DNA of 64,000 nt from Clostridiales bacterium GWF2_38_85 (lineage in GTDB: Bacteria; Bacillota; Clostridia; Oscillospirales; CAG-382): the NCBI GenBank assembly GCA_001797275.1, contig MGOY01000014.1, forward strand, positions 124,001 through 188,000. Direction: 5' to 3'. Made by a program: the position numbers and the translations under genes. Of this stretch, positions 16,809 to 26,601 are shown piece after piece. The notes under the pieces are model-generated. The model was not told where the DNA came from, did no database searches, and saw nothing but the letters and a program-made list of their open reading frames with translations. Position 1 is the first letter of the stretch. Every line of letters begins with the position of its first letter.

Positions 16809-16870
16809 AAGGTAAAAGTATATCTTTATTTGTTCAAAACAGCATTGAATGAATATTAGGAGAGCAGGGA

Positions 16871-16978
16871 ATGAACATCATTTATAAATGTAAAACAGAT
16901 ATTGTTGAATCTCCATTATGTATCACTACTGTGGGATTCATTTGTACCATTCTGCCGCAAAACGAAATAGCCAAATAA
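16871..16978 (+). CDS. Possible 35-residue peptide
   Basis: Short ORF (starting MNIIYKCKTDIVESPL, ending LPQNEIAK) preceded by an AGGAGAG ribosome site with good spacing, a TTGACA/TATAAT promoter ~180 nt upstream, and followed directly by a terminator hairpin that includes its stop codon. These signals argue for expression. The sequence is not recognised; it has two cysteines and a short hydrophobic stretch (ITTVGFICTIL). It could equally be the remnant of a larger gene. No homology can be claimed. Confidence 0.4.
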   Translation: MNIIYKCKTDIVESPLCITTVGFICTILPQNEIAK

Positions 16979-17012
16979 AATGCGGCAACCTCATATGGGG
17001 GTTACCGCATTT
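16978..17012. terminator. Bidirectional terminator between the small ORF and prfA
   Basis: AAATGCGGCAACC (16978-16990) / GGTTACCGCATTT (17000-17012) with one mismatch; T-rich sequence lies on both sides. It serves the small ORF on the + strand and prfA on the minus strand. Confidence 0.8.
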
Positions 17013-17040
17013 ATGTATAAATATTTTAATATTAATTTGT

Positions 17041-18108
17041 TCAGTCTGTATTAGCCTTCAGTTGTTCGGCACGATCAGCTGTGATAAGCGCATCAATCAT
17101 TTCATCAAGTTTTCCGTTAAGGAAATTTTCAAGATAATACAGTGTTAGCCCAATACGGTGGTCGCTGACTCTTCCCTGGGGGTAATTATAGGTTCTGATA
17201 CGTTCACTTCTATCGCCCGTACCGACCTGGCTTTTTCGTTCTGTTGATAATGCTTTATCAACTTTAGCACGTTCAAGTTCATATATTCTGGATTTCAGGA
17301 TTTTCATCGCCTTGTCCTTGTTCTTGTTTTGGCTGCGTTCATCCTGGCAGTCAACTTCGATTCCGGTAGGTATATGTATGATTCTGATAGCTGATTCGGT
17401 CTTGTTGACGTGCTGACCACCTGCACCTGCTGAACGGTGACGGGTTATTTCGAGGTCTTCGGTATTGATTTCAATCTCGACATCATCAGCCTCAGGAAGA
17501 ACAGCAACGGTTACGGTTGATGTGTGGATACGACCGGATGCCTCGGTTTCGGGAACACGCTGTACCCTGTGAACACCGCTTTCAAACTTGAAACGAGAAT
17601 ATGCTCCGAACCCTTCAACCATAAATGATACTTCCTTAAAACCGCCAAGCTCGGTTTCGTTGAGATAGTTTAGTTCAGTTTTGTATCCCTTTGTTTCCGC
17701 ATACATTGAATACATACGATAAAGAACGGATGCAAAGAGAGCAGCTTCCTCACCGCCCGCTCCGCCTCTGATTTCAATAATGACATTGCGGTCATCATTA
17801 GGATCTTTGGGGAGCAATAGCACACGAAGATCATCATTTATTTGTAAAAGTTTTTCTTTGCTTTCTTCCAGCTCTGCTTCAGCAAGTTCTTTAAGTTCGG
17901 AATCACTCGAAGCAAGAATTTCTTTTGCTTCGACAATTAATCTATCACAAGCAGAGTATTCGAGATATTTTTCAACAATCGGAGAAAGCATTTTTGATTC
18001 CTTCATAAGCTTCTTGTAAAGCTCAAGGTCATTCATAACCTCAGGAGACATAAGTTTTTCATTGATTTCGTTGTATTTTTTTTCGATAAGCTTGAGCTTT
18101 TCAATCAT
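17041..18108 (-). CDS. prfA: Peptide chain release factor 1
   Basis: Class I release factor recognising UAA and UAG, 355 residues as usual. The peptidyl-tRNA hydrolysis motif GGQ is in '[18 protein letters not shown]' (its glutamine is normally methylated by PrmC, not present here). The codon-recognition 'PxT'-type tripeptide region lies in domain 2 at '[20 protein letters not shown]' and the flanking segments. A GAGGAA site precedes the ATG at 18108. It is divergent from the S1-domain gene and ends at the terminator at 16978-17012. Confidence 0.97.
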   Translation of the reverse strand: MIEKLKLIEKKYNEINEKLMSPEVMNDLELYKKLMKESKMLSPIVEKYLEYSACDRLIVEAKEILASSDSELKELAEAELEESKEKLLQINDDLRVLLLPKDPNDDRNVIIEIRGGAGGEEAALFASVLYRMYSMYAETKGYKTELNYLNETELGGFKEVSFMVEGFGAYSRFKFESGVHRVQRVPETEASGRIHTSTVTVAVLPEADDVEIEINTEDLEITRHRSAGAGGQHVNKTESAIRIIHIPTGIEVDCQDERSQNKNKDKAMKILKSRIYELERAKVDKALSTERKSQVGTGDRSERIRTYNYPQGRVSDHRIGLTLYYLENFLNGKLDEMIDALITADRAEQLKANTD

Positions 18109-18200
18109 AATTTTTCCTCATTAAAAATATAAATAAAGTATAAAATAAAAGTTATATGCAGGTATTGTTTTTTATAAACCCAAAAGAAAGGATGTTAACC

Positions 18201-19130
18201 ATGAAAAAGTCATTCGGTCCGGAAGGTGCATTAATAGGCACATATTCAAATAATGAATATCTGTCAGGCATTGAGAAGCTTGAGCAGGCATTACGGGATG
18301 AAGTTATACTGGAGGCTCGAACAACACTGTGCGATTCCGAACAGAATCTATATGTTGAATTGGGGCAATATACGGGGATTATACCTAAGTCAGAATCTCT
18401 TTATTCAAACGACGGAAGTATAAAGGACATTGCAATTCTTACACGCGTGGGTAAACCGGTTTGTTTCAAGGTTACCGATATAATAAATGATGAATACGGC
18501 AGCAAGAAAATTATACTTTCAAGAAAGGCTGCACAGCGGGATTGTATACATAATTATATTGAGAAACTCATTCCCGGTGATATTATACCGGCAAGAGTAA
18601 CACATCTTGAAAATTTCGGTGCGTTTGTCGATATAGGCTGCGGTATTATTTCCATGCTTCCGATAGACTGTATTTCAATTTCGAGAATCTCTCACCCACA
18701 TGACAGGTTTGATTTAGGGCAGTATATCAAGGTTATTGTTAAAACTGCTATTGATGAATACGGAAGGATTACCTTGACTCACAAAGAACTTCTCGGAACA
18801 TGGGAGGAAAATGCAGTATTGTTTACCCAGGGTGTTACCGTCGCCGGAATTGTCAGAAGCATAGAAAGTTATGGAGTATTTGTTGAACTTACCCCAAACC
18901 TTGCCGGACTTGCCGAATACCGTGAGGGTGTTGAGATCGGCAATCATATAGCTGTCTATATAAAGAGTATACTTTCCGACAAGATGAAGATTAAGCTCGT
19001 TATCGTTGACAGTGGTCGCCCGGAAAAGGTCAGCTTCAACATTAAATATTTCATCGATTCAGGTCATATTGATTATTGGCGTTATTCACCTGATGTTTGC
19101 GAGCGTGTTATTGAGACGGTTTTTCTATGA
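18201..19130 (+). CDS. S1-domain RNA-binding protein (ribosomal protein S1-like)
   Basis: Protein of 309 residues with S1/OB-fold domains. The clearest are at ~125-200 ('[21 protein letters not shown]') and ~210-285 ('[20 protein letters not shown]'). An N-terminal diverged copy (~30-110) contains 'TGIIPKSES'. Such short S1 proteins in Clostridia are thought to help mRNA binding to the ribosome or RNA turnover; the exact role is not known. The ATG at 18201 is chosen because AGAAAGGATG lies just before it; an upstream in-frame ATG at 18156 lacks a ribosome site. Its 3' end overlaps the convergent hydratase gene by six bases, with no terminator between them. Confidence 0.85.
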   Translation: MKKSFGPEGALIGTYSNNEYLSGIEKLEQALRDEVILEARTTLCDSEQNLYVELGQYTGIIPKSESLYSNDGSIKDIAILTRVGKPVCFKVTDIINDEYGSKKIILSRKAAQRDCIHNYIEKLIPGDIIPARVTHLENFGAFVDIGCGIISMLPIDCISISRISHPHDRFDLGQYIKVIVKTAIDEYGRITLTHKELLGTWEENAVLFTQGVTVAGIVRSIESYGVFVELTPNLAGLAEYREGVEIGNHIAVYIKSILSDKMKIKLVIVDSGRPEKVSFNIKYFIDSGHIDYWRYSPDVCERVIETVFL

Positions 19131-21338
19131 TTTCTTTTTATAAGTATTGATAAGACAACCGGCGAGGATTATTTCGCGTTCTTCGTCAGTCATGTTCTGT
19201 AGCTTTAATGTTATTCTGTGGGGTTCACCTTCGTTGATAATAAAAGCCGAAACTTCTAAAAGACCATTTATTAAAGCTTGTTTTATATCGGGTATAAGTA
19301 CATAATCACCGACTTTGAAATCATCAAACGATGAGGTGAAGGGAAGCATACCCCAATTAATCAGGTTACTGCGGTAGCGTTTTGTAGCATAAACTGAAGC
19401 TATATTTGCAAGTGTGCCAAGAAATCTCTGAGATGATGCTGCCTGTTCGCGTGCAGAGCCGTCACCGGGTTTCTTTGCGTAAAGAACACTACCTATATTG
19501 ATCGATGCATCCATACCTAATAATATTTTTGCGGCATTGAGGGCTCTTAGATAGCCTTCGGTGCCGATTATTTTTTTGGTTTCCTCAACGAATTTAGGTG
19601 CTTTGCGTGATAAAGTCAGCTGTGCAAGCTTTAAAGGATTCGAACGGTAAGATGAGGCTTCACCTGAGGGGATAAGCTCATCTGTTGTTGTTACAGGATC
19701 ATGTATAACCGCTGCCATTTTCAGAAGCAGATGATCACGAATAGGTTCAAGAGTTGGAATTCCTGTTATATTCGGACCGTAAATTAACGGTTTTTCGGAC
19801 TCTGATTTACCGAAACCATTATAAATCCTGTTTTCATATATTTTTGCATTGAATTTATATTCGGGTATGAATTCAATGTATTCAATAGTATCGGCTCCTG
19901 TGATTATACCGTCATTTACTGCGGTTGCCGCAATTGAACGTGCATCCATAAGAGCAACGGCTGCAATCTGACCTTCCGATGGTTTAGAGCCTTCACGGTT
20001 GGGGAAGTTTCGAGTTGTGTGGCGGATTGACAGGTTCCCATTCGCAGGAACATCACCGGCTCCGAAGCAAGGGCCGCAAAATGCGGTACGCATTGTTGCA
20101 CCGGTTTCAAATATTGTGTTGACAACACCGCTTTGTACAAGTGCAGAATAAGCCGGCTGGCTTGCAGGATAAATCGACAGACTGAAGTCGGTTCCGATGT
20201 TTTTGCCTCTCAGAATAGTTGCAGCAGTACAGATATTGTCATAAATACCGCCTGCGCAACCTGCAATTACTCCCTGTTCAACCTTGTATCCATCCTTTGT
20301 TATCTTATACTTGAGATCAATACTTACTCCAAGTTTTTCGATACAGTATTTTTCGACATTGTCGAGTATCTCGGCTGTGTTAGCCTGGAATTCACGGATA
20401 GTGTAAGCATTACTCGGATGGAAGGGAAGAGCAATCATTGGTTCGATTTCCGAGAGATTGACATCAACAACTGCATCGTAATATGCAACACCCTTCGGTT
20501 CGGTTTTCTTATAATCACCGATACGGTTGTGAATTTTGAGATATTGTTTTGTCTTTTCGTCTGTAATCCATATCGATGACAAGCAGGTTGTTTCGGTTGT
20601 CATTACATCAATACCGTTTCTGAATTCCATCGACAGGTTGGCAATTCCGTCACCGATAAATTCCATAACCTTGTTTTTAACAAACTCATTACCATATACT
20701 TTACCGATAATTGCAAGCGCAACATCATGCGGGCCTACACCGTGGCGGAGTGTGCCGGTCAGTCTGACAGCAACGACTTCCGGCATAGTTATATCGTATG
20801 TGGCATTCAAAAGCTGCTTTACAAGCTCCGGACCGCCTTCGCCGATTGCCATACAGCCGAGCGCACCGTAACGCGTATGACTATCAGAACCGAGAATCAT
20901 TTTACCGCCGCCTGCAAAGTATTCACGCATAAATGAATGGATAACAGCAATATGAGCAGGAACATAAATTCCACCGTATTTTTTTGCTGCAGATAATCCG
21001 TAGACATGATCATCTTCGTTTATTGTACCACCAACAGCGCAAAGACTGTTGTGACAATTTGTAAGTATATATGGAACAGGAAACTTTTCAAGTCCGCCTG
21101 CCTTTGCATTTTCGATTATACCGACATAAGTAATATCATGTGATGCTAATGCATCAAATTTTATTTTTAGCTTCTGATCGTTTCCGCTTTTATTATGGTA
21201 CTGAAGTATCCTGTAAGCAATGGTGTTCTTGCGTGCTGCTTCAGGAGTGATTTCTTCGCTTGTTGCTGCTTTCAATTGTTCATCATTTTCGTAAAGCTCA
21301 CCTTTATAATAAAAGCAGCCGTTCATTAATTTAATCAT
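19125..21338 (-). CDS. Aconitase-family hydratase
   Basis: [4Fe-4S] hydro-lyase of the aconitase superfamily, 737 residues, of the type annotated simply as 'hydratase' in Clostridia. Visible features are '[20 protein letters not shown]' (substrate/cluster region with DSHT), '[11 protein letters not shown]' in place of the CTNS motif of aconitase, and '[15 protein letters not shown]' giving the C-x2-C cluster ligands. A swivel-like C-terminal domain starts near residue 530. The 'CAGG' in place of 'CTN' suggests a substrate other than citrate or isopropylmalate. It is 26 nt after obgE on the same strand and probably shares its transcript. The reaction is not determinable from sequence alone. 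Confidence 0.8.
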   Translation of the reverse strand: MIKLMNGCFYYKGELYENDEQLKAATSEEITPEAARKNTIAYRILQYHNKSGNDQKLKIKFDALASHDITYVGIIENAKAGGLEKFPVPYILTNCHNSLCAVGGTINEDDHVYGLSAAKKYGGIYVPAHIAVIHSFMREYFAGGGKMILGSDSHTRYGALGCMAIGEGGPELVKQLLNATYDITMPEVVAVRLTGTLRHGVGPHDVALAIIGKVYGNEFVKNKVMEFIGDGIANLSMEFRNGIDVMTTETTCLSSIWITDEKTKQYLKIHNRIGDYKKTEPKGVAYYDAVVDVNLSEIEPMIALPFHPSNAYTIREFQANTAEILDNVEKYCIEKLGVSIDLKYKITKDGYKVEQGVIAGCAGGIYDNICTAATILRGKNIGTDFSLSIYPASQPAYSALVQSGVVNTIFETGATMRTAFCGPCFGAGDVPANGNLSIRHTTRNFPNREGSKPSEGQIAAVALMDARSIAATAVNDGIITGADTIEYIEFIPEYKFNAKIYENRIYNGFGKSESEKPLIYGPNITGIPTLEPIRDHLLLKMAAVIHDPVTTTDELIPSGEASSYRSNPLKLAQLTLSRKAPKFVEETKKIIGTEGYLRALNAAKILLGMDASINIGSVLYAKKPGDGSAREQAASSQRFLGTLANIASVYATKRYRSNLINWGMLPFTSSFDDFKVGDYVLIPDIKQALINGLLEVSAFIINEGEPHRITLKLQNMTDEEREIILAGCLINTYKKKS

Positions 21339-21364
21339 ATCGGTAATATCCTTTCAGATCTATC

Positions 21365-22621
21365 TTATCTTTCAAAATCAAATTTCATATCGTATATATT
21401 AACTGTATCGCCTTCTTGAATGCCACGTTGCTCAAGCAGATCTATGACGCCGCTCTTCCTGAGAACACGTTGGAAATACTGAAGTGACTCGCGGTCATCA
21501 AAGTTTACGCTACCGGCAACCTTCTTAAGCCAATCTCCGGTAATATAATAGATATTGTCTTCAACAATAATTTCTGTCTGACGGTCTGCTCTATTATTAT
21601 CATGCTCATCGGATGGCTGTTCGCTTTCGTAAATTGTTACCGGTGGTAATTCTTTCAACTTAGCTGTAATATGCATAAGTAGCTTATCGATACCCTCACC
21701 GATTGCACCGGAAATAAGAAATACCTCTCCGAATTCGGACAATTCCTTTATAACCGCTTCATCATAACCCAGGTCGGATTTATTTGCAGCAATTATTTGT
21801 GGCCGTTTTCCAAGCTCAGGGCTGTAGTTTGTAAGCTCAGCGTTTATCATACGAAAATCCTCAACAGGATTTCTACCTTCGCTGCCCGAAATATCAACAA
21901 TATGAAGTATCAGCCTGCATCGGTCGATATGACGCAGGAAATCGTGGCCAAGCCCTGCACCTTCCGATGCACCTTCGATAAGACCGGGTATGTCAGCCAT
22001 GACAAAGGTTGAGTCGTAGACAGATACAACACCAAGGTTCGGTGAGAGGGTGGTGAAGTGGTAGTCAGCGATTTTAGGTCTTGCCGAGCTGACATAAGAT
22101 AAAAGTGTTGATTTTCCAACATTGGGGAAGCCAACAAGTCCGACATCGGCAATCATTTTCAATTCGAGTGTTATATTCCATTCAGAACCTGTTATACCAC
22201 TCTTTGCAAAAAGGGGAACCTGGCGTGTAGGGGTTGCAAAATGCATGTTACCCCAACCACCCTTCCCGCCTTTAAGTGCGATGAACGGTTCTTTTTCAGA
22301 CATATCTTTTATAATTTTTCCTGTCTCTTTGTCACGTATAACTGTACCGAGCGGCACCTTGATAATCAGATCACTACCATTTTTACCATGAAATTTCTTT
22401 TGCATACCGTTATCACCGCTTTCGGCAATATATTTACGGCGATGTTTGAACGACAGCAGTGTATTTATACCCTCATCGACCATAAAAATAACACTTCCGC
22501 CTCTTCCACCATCACCGCCGTTAGGGCCGCCTGCTGCAACATATTTTTCTCTGAGAAAGGAAACAGCACCGTTACCGCCATTACCGGCTTTTATATATAT
22601 ATCAACCTTATCTAAAAACAT
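21365..22621 (-). CDS. obgE: GTPase Obg
   Basis: Ribosome-associated GTPase of 418 residues involved in 50S assembly and stress signalling. The Obg domain (~1-158) is glycine-rich ('GGPNGGDGGRGGSVIF'). The G domain (~159-330) has G1 'GFPNVGKST', G3 'DIPGLIEGA' and G4 'ANKSD'. The C-terminal OCT domain (~345-418) is present ('ITGDWLKKVAGSVNFDDRES'), as usual in Firmicutes Obg. It lies just downstream of the rplU-prp-rpmA group, the common Firmicutes order, but a terminator at 22691-22723 separates them. The hydratase gene follows on the same strand. Confidence 0.97.
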   Translation of the reverse strand: MFLDKVDIYIKAGNGGNGAVSFLREKYVAAGGPNGGDGGRGGSVIFMVDEGINTLLSFKHRRKYIAESGDNGMQKKFHGKNGSDLIIKVPLGTVIRDKETGKIIKDMSEKEPFIALKGGKGGWGNMHFATPTRQVPLFAKSGITGSEWNITLELKMIADVGLVGFPNVGKSTLLSYVSSARPKIADYHFTTLSPNLGVVSVYDSTFVMADIPGLIEGASEGAGLGHDFLRHIDRCRLILHIVDISGSEGRNPVEDFRMINAELTNYSPELGKRPQIIAANKSDLGYDEAVIKELSEFGEVFLISGAIGEGIDKLLMHITAKLKELPPVTIYESEQPSDEHDNNRADRQTEIIVEDNIYYITGDWLKKVAGSVNFDDRESLQYFQRVLRKSGVIDLLEQRGIQEGDTVNIYDMKFDFER

Positions 22622-22690
22622 TTTAACACTTTCCTTTCAAAAGAAACCATGTGGATCTATTTTATAACTAAGCTCTGCGAATTATGAAAA

Positions 22691-22723
22691 AAAGAGTATG
22701 TCGGAAAACCCGACACACTCTTT
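22691..22723. terminator. Terminator after rpmA
   Basis: AAAGAGTATGTCGG (22691-22704) / CCGACACACTCTTT (22710-22723) with one mismatch. On the minus strand it is followed by a run of Ts, ending the L21-Prp-L27 operon before obgE. Confidence 0.85.
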
Positions 22724-22781
22724 TACATAAGCAACCGCCGATTAAGAATGATTATCTTAATCAGCTGTTACTTTTAATAGG

Positions 22782-23063
22782 CTATTGCTCAGCGTATACG
22801 CTAACTTTTTTCCTTCCGCCTCTTAAATGTTCAAATCTGACTTTACCGTCGATAAGAGCAAAAAGGGTATCATCAGAGCCACGACCGACATTAGTGCCGG
22901 GATGTATCTTTGTTCCGCGTTGACGCATAAGAATGTTGCCTGCAACAACCATTTGACCGTCCTGACGCTTTACCCCAAGACGCTGAGCTTCTGAATCACG
23001 ACCGTTTTTTGTTGAACCAACGCCCTTTTTATGTGCAAAAAATTGTATTGATAATCTAAGCAT
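22782..23063 (-). CDS. rpmA: 50S ribosomal protein L27
   Basis: Large-subunit protein near the peptidyl-transferase centre, 93 residues. It begins [17 protein letters not shown]: in Firmicutes the first nine residues, ending in QFF, are removed by the cysteine protease Prp, whose gene is adjacent. The core '[16 protein letters not shown]' and '[16 protein letters not shown]' are typical of L27. The ATG at 23063 is preceded by AGAAAGGAAA; an in-frame upstream extension overlaps prp and is not real. Third gene of the rplU-prp-rpmA operon. Confidence 0.97.
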   Translation of the reverse strand: MLRLSIQFFAHKKGVGSTKNGRDSEAQRLGVKRQDGQMVVAGNILMRQRGTKIHPGTNVGRGSDDTLFALIDGKVRFEHLRGGRKKVSVYAEQ

Positions 23064-23076
23064 GATAATTTCCTTT

Positions 23077-23376
23077 CTATAAAACATTAATGTTTTTGGG
23101 GTATTCCTGCATAAGTGCTGTAAGCTCGCTGCGAAATCCTGATATAATTGCTTTAACATAACTATTATCCGCAGTTTCTTTGAGTTTTAAACTCACTTTC
23201 GTGGTTTTTTCATCTGTTTCCACAACAGCCTTCAAATTTAACTGTTCGGTAATAGTATTGCAAACAAGCATTGTCATTGCACTTACGGCAGCACAAATAA
23301 TATCGCCGCCTTGCTCGGCATAACCCGAATGACCGGAGACGACAAAACCGTCATCCGTGAATTTACATGTAATCAT
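23077..23376 (-). CDS. prp: Ribosomal-processing cysteine protease Prp
   Basis: Protease (YsxB family, 99 residues) that trims the N-terminal extension of L27 before its assembly into the ribosome. The catalytic pair is visible in '[21 protein letters not shown]': the His of GHSGYA and the Cys of IICAAVS. It lies between rplU and rpmA with short gaps (13 nt on each side), the standard Firmicutes arrangement. Its substrate site (IQFF|A) is present in the neighbouring L27, supporting the assignment. Confidence 0.95.
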   Translation of the reverse strand: MITCKFTDDGFVVSGHSGYAEQGGDIICAAVSAMTMLVCNTITEQLNLKAVVETDEKTTKVSLKLKETADNSYVKAIISGFRSELTALMQEYPKNINVL

Positions 23377-23389
23377 TTAAAGCTTGACC

Positions 23390-23701
23390 TTATGCCTGAA
23401 TAGACATAATCTGAAGCTTTGTATAGGGCTGTCTGTGACCCATGTGTGTCTTTTCATTTTTCTTTGATTTATAACGGATGATGTGGATTTTTTTGCTCTT
23501 GCCATTCTTAACAACATTAGCTGTTACAGTGCAATCAGCAACTGTGGGGTTACCAACAACAAAACCATCTGCTTTGGATACAGCCAATACCTTGTCAAAA
23601 GTATAGGAATCACCACTGTTTGCCGGAAGCTTCTCAACAAATATGATATCTCCCTCGCAAACCTTGTACTGCTTTCCGCCGGTCTCAACAACTGCGTACA
23701 C
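23390..23701 (-). CDS. rplU: 50S ribosomal protein L21
   Basis: Binds 23S rRNA with L20; 103 residues. The N-terminus reads (V/M)YAVVETGGKQYKVCEGD, the L21 signature, and the C-terminus has 'YKSKKNEKTHMGHRQPYTKLQI'. Start is a GTG at 23701: it is six bases after GAGAGGTG and gives the usual family N-terminus. A second GTG three codons upstream (23710) lies inside that ribosome site. First gene of the operon, preceded by a structured leader and a promoter. Confidence 0.95.
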   Translation of the reverse strand: MYAVVETGGKQYKVCEGDIIFVEKLPANSGDSYTFDKVLAVSKADGFVVGNPTVADCTVTANVVKNGKSKKIHIIRYKSKKNEKTHMGHRQPYTKLQIMSIQA

Positions 23702-23710
23702 GAAAAGCAC

Positions 23711-23856
23711 CTCTCTTTCATTATAGACTCGCTAAAATACAAATCCCTCATAAAACATTTTAATCGAGATAAGTACAGAGGCTGCAACGAAATGAAATTG
23801 GAAGATCGTTGCAATTAGGTGCGAAATATCGCAAAGCCCCTTTTATGCGGCATAGT
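23711..23856 (-). ncRNA. Candidate L21 leader (r-protein autoregulatory 5' UTR)
   Basis: About 150 nt between the promoter and rplU that can fold: on the minus strand GCAACGA ... TCGTTGC (7 bp, around 23777-23810) and TGCGA-tat-TTCGCA near 23820-23835. Firmicutes rplU genes commonly carry an L21 leader element bound by L21. The position and structure fit, but I could not check the family consensus. Confidence 0.5.
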
Positions 23857-23885
23857 ATTTTAACATATATTTTAAGGCTTGTCAA
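23857..23885 (-). promoter_or_regulatory. Promoter of the rplU-prp-rpmA operon
   Basis: On the minus strand, TTGACA (23885-23880), 17 nt spacer, TAAAAT (23862-23857). Confidence 0.75.
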
Positions 23886-23933
23886 TACAAAAAACCAAGA
23901 AAAATCGATTATATATAAGGTTGTTATATAATA

Positions 23934-24776
23934 TTATTCCAATTTATTACCACAATAAGGGCAAAAATATTTTAGCGAGGATTTTTCATGATTTTCGTCT
24001 ATATACTTCAAAGCATCCTCGATTTTTTCCTGATTGATATGCTCAATAAATCCGGCAGAAATAATACCTGTTGGTACAGCAACAAGCGCAATACCGAGGA
24101 GAATAGCGATCATTCTACTTAGTATCCTGCCTCCAACAGTTATGGGATATATATCACCATAACCAACAGTAGTAAACGTTGCAATGGCCCACCATAATCC
24201 CGAAAAGCCGTTGACAAAAACGTCAGGTTGAGCCTCATGCTCGACATTATACATAAGAATTGATGCGATTATCATCAACAGCATAACAACAAACGCAGAG
24301 GATAACAATTGACTTGCTTTTTTCTTAAATACTGATGCTATTACATTGAGTGAATTTGTATATCTGTTGACTTTAAAAAGTCGGAATATTCTACTTATTC
24401 TGAGCATTCTCAACACTCTCAGATCGACTGATATAATAAAAGGTATGTAGAATGGTAAAATTGCAAAAAGGTCAATTAATGCCATAAAGGAAAACGCATA
24501 TTTCCATCTTGCTCGGGAAGGTTTTAAATCAGGTTGTCTAAGATCAGATGTCCATATTCGGAGTGAATACTCAAGGGTGAAAATGATGACAGATACTATT
24601 TCAACAATATTCGACATTTTTTTCATAAATGGGGGTAAAGAAAAAGTATCTAATATTACAAGAACAACATTTATAATTATCAGTGTTATTATGAAACCGT
24701 CAAATATACTGCTCCAAAAATCATTAATATCATCATCGCGTATGAGATTGAATATTTTATTTTTTATTCTCTTCAT
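23934..24776 (-). CDS. Voltage-gated-type potassium channel (6-TM)
   Basis: Ion channel of 280 residues with six transmembrane helices plus a pore loop. The selectivity filter is 'FTTVGYGDIYP'. A positively charged S4-like helix is visible in 'DLRVLRMLRISRIFRLFK', with regularly spaced arginines. The C-terminal tail has a short zinc-ribbon-like 'FCPYCGNKLE'. Family knowledge: K+-selective conduction; the S4 suggests voltage sensitivity. It lies 22 nt after the lemA gene on the same strand, probably the last gene of a three-gene membrane operon. The Cys-pair tail is unusual for Kch channels but lacks a second pair, so zinc binding is uncertain. Confidence 0.9.
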   Translation of the reverse strand: MKRIKNKIFNLIRDDDINDFWSSIFDGFIITLIIINVVLVILDTFSLPPFMKKMSNIVEIVSVIIFTLEYSLRIWTSDLRQPDLKPSRARWKYAFSFMALIDLFAILPFYIPFIISVDLRVLRMLRISRIFRLFKVNRYTNSLNVIASVFKKKASQLLSSAFVVMLLMIIASILMYNVEHEAQPDVFVNGFSGLWWAIATFTTVGYGDIYPITVGGRILSRMIAILLGIALVAVPTGIISAGFIEHINQEKIEDALKYIDENHEKSSLKYFCPYCGNKLE

Positions 24777-24798
24777 AATATGATTCCTTTCATTGAGG

Positions 24799-25350
24799 TT
24801 AATATTTTATATGCACATTCTCCTTTTCGATCTCATCAATTTGAAATAGTTGCTTTGACTTAAAACCAGCAATTCCAGCAATAATATTGGAAGGGAAGAC
24901 CATTATTGAGTTATTGTATTCTGTTATAGCTGTGTTAAAAAACCTGCGTGCTGCGGAGAGTTGCTCTTCGGTTTCGTTTAGCGAATGCATCAGATCAAGC
25001 ATCAACCTGTCCGCTTTTAATTCTGGGTAACCTTCAGCAACTGCAAAAAGGTCGGATAAAGATGAGTTAAGTTTTGAGTTTGCATCAAGCTTTTCGCCGG
25101 TTGACTTTGCGTTATCAAAGGCATATCTTGCATTTGATATATTAACAAATAATTCCTTTTCATGCTTCATATATGCATCTGCTGTTCTTACAAGATTAGG
25201 GATTAAATTAAAACGCTTTTTTAACATGACATTGATACTACCCTCAGAATTGGCAATTTGGTTTGATTTATGGATTATGCTGTTGTATGTAAAAATACAA
25301 AAAAGAAAAGCAATTACCATTAAAATTAAAATACCAATAAATATTTCCAT
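24799..25350 (-). CDS. LemA family protein
   Basis: Membrane-anchored helical protein of 183 residues. One N-terminal transmembrane helix (~2-23) is followed by the LemA coiled-coil core, with typical 'SEGSINVMLKKRFNLIPNLV' and 'AARRFFNTAITEYNN'. The motif 'FPSNIIAGIAGFKSKQLFQI' near the C-terminus is characteristic. LemA proteins are widespread and of unclear biochemical role; they are often next to DUF3137 or TPM-domain proteins, as here. It starts three bases after the end of the DUF3137 gene, so the two are translationally coupled. Confidence 0.92.
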   Translation of the reverse strand: MEIFIGILILMVIAFLFCIFTYNSIIHKSNQIANSEGSINVMLKKRFNLIPNLVRTADAYMKHEKELFVNISNARYAFDNAKSTGEKLDANSKLNSSLSDLFAVAEGYPELKADRLMLDLMHSLNETEEQLSAARRFFNTAITEYNNSIMVFPSNIIAGIAGFKSKQLFQIDEIEKENVHIKY

Positions 25351-25353
25351 AAA

Positions 25354-26322
25354 CTATACCACCTCTGAATCCCAAATGTCTTGATTCAACTTAAACTCTG
25401 TAATAATTGATTCCATAAACTTAAGAAAACTATAAAATATATAAATTTTTTCTTTACTAACGCAGTTTTCTGATGTGTCCGGTTCGAATAACTCGTTGTT
25501 GAAGTCAATCTTTATATATATATTTGAATATTTAAAAGAAAAAAGCACCTCTAAATCTAAATTTCTTTTAAATTCAGGTAATTTTTCCATGAATGAGGTA
25601 GACAATATATAGCGAGCTTCAACCTGATTGGTTGAATAAACATTGAACATATTATTAAATTCCGAGCTTTCAAGTGTTATTGCTTCTGTTGTATCGCTGA
25701 ATATCTTTTTACCGGTCTTCTCTATGAAATTCCCGATTGAAAAGCCTTTGTCTGGGAAAATTGTTGTAGCACCTGAAAATCTTTTATTGAATCTGGCTTC
25801 CATAAATAAACCTTTGAACAAAGTAACACGATGAGTGTGTTTACCTGACCTTACAACTTTTTCTGTAAATATCTCAGCAGCTCTTATTGGTACACCGGAT
25901 AAATTTCCAGTAATTAAATCATCCGAATGGTAATTTGTATAGCTTTCGGATATTCCACTATTGTTATAATCATTCTCAGGAAATCCATAATTATATTGAT
26001 ACAATAATTCAGGATCAATAAAGGTAATAATTTTTGATATTATCTGCTGCTTGAAATTATTCCGAAAAACCTTTAATTTGTTCTGCGAAAATATAAAAAA
26101 GCCAAAAAAACCGACAAGTGATATAATAAATAATAAAAACGGAAGACCATTGATATTATGAATTGACATTGATGCTTGTATACTTAAAAAGCTTATAACA
26201 GTTAATATTCCTAAAACAATACGGAATATCTTTATATTTTGGGCAACCTTGGCTTGCTCATTCAGGCGATTCAAAACAGATTTATCAAGGTTGGTATAAA
26301 ATTGATTAAATTTATCATCCAT
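25354..26322 (-). CDS. DUF3137 membrane protein, LemA partner
   Basis: Protein of 322 residues with two transmembrane helices (~35-55 and ~63-80 of the shorter form) and a large soluble C-terminal domain. The pattern 'GVPIRAAEIFTEKVV' followed by 'LFKGLFMEARFNKRFSGATTIFPD' is typical of DUF3137 (Galanin-like E-set fold in some descriptions). Function is unknown; the gene is repeatedly found beside lemA. Start at the ATG at 26322 is preferred over 26340, because a GGAG site lies eight bases before it. The gene has its own promoter at 26352-26380, back-to-back with that of rpoB. Confidence 0.75.
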   Translation of the reverse strand: MDDKFNQFYTNLDKSVLNRLNEQAKVAQNIKIFRIVLGILTVISFLSIQASMSIHNINGLPFLLFIISLVGFFGFFIFSQNKLKVFRNNFKQQIISKIITFIDPELLYQYNYGFPENDYNNSGISESYTNYHSDDLITGNLSGVPIRAAEIFTEKVVRSGKHTHRVTLFKGLFMEARFNKRFSGATTIFPDKGFSIGNFIEKTGKKIFSDTTEAITLESSEFNNMFNVYSTNQVEARYILSTSFMEKLPEFKRNLDLEVLFSFKYSNIYIKIDFNNELFEPDTSENCVSKEKIYIFYSFLKFMESIITEFKLNQDIWDSEVV

Positions 26323-26351
26323 ATAAATAACTCCAAACATTTATTTAAAAT

Positions 26352-26380
26352 ATTATAACATTGGCGTTTAGTGTTGTCAA
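26352..26380 (-). promoter_or_regulatory. Promoter of the DUF3137-lemA-kch unit
   Basis: On the minus strand, TTGACA (26380-26375), 17 nt spacer, TATAAT (26357-26352): a consensus promoter. Confidence 0.8.
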
Positions 26381-26460
26381 TAAAATGAGATGTATATTAT
26401 TATATAATATATTCAATATAACCACTTGTAAAATTATTTTGCAAATATAGTTAAAAGCTA

Positions 26461-26489
26461 TTGACAACTATTGATTTATATGCTAAAAT
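26461..26489 (+). promoter_or_regulatory. Promoter of rpoB
   Basis: TTGACA (26461-26466), 17 nt spacer, TAAAAT (26484-26489), ~110 nt ahead of the rpoB start. rpoB therefore appears to have its own promoter and is not read from an rplJL unit. Confidence 0.7.
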
Positions 26490-26601
26490 TATAAACTGCG
26501 TTATAATGGCTGAATTATCCCATGAACTAAACGACTGCGGGATGTTTGAATATGCAAGATTCACAAAACAGCCGAAATATTGAATGGAGTGATTGGTTGA
26601 T

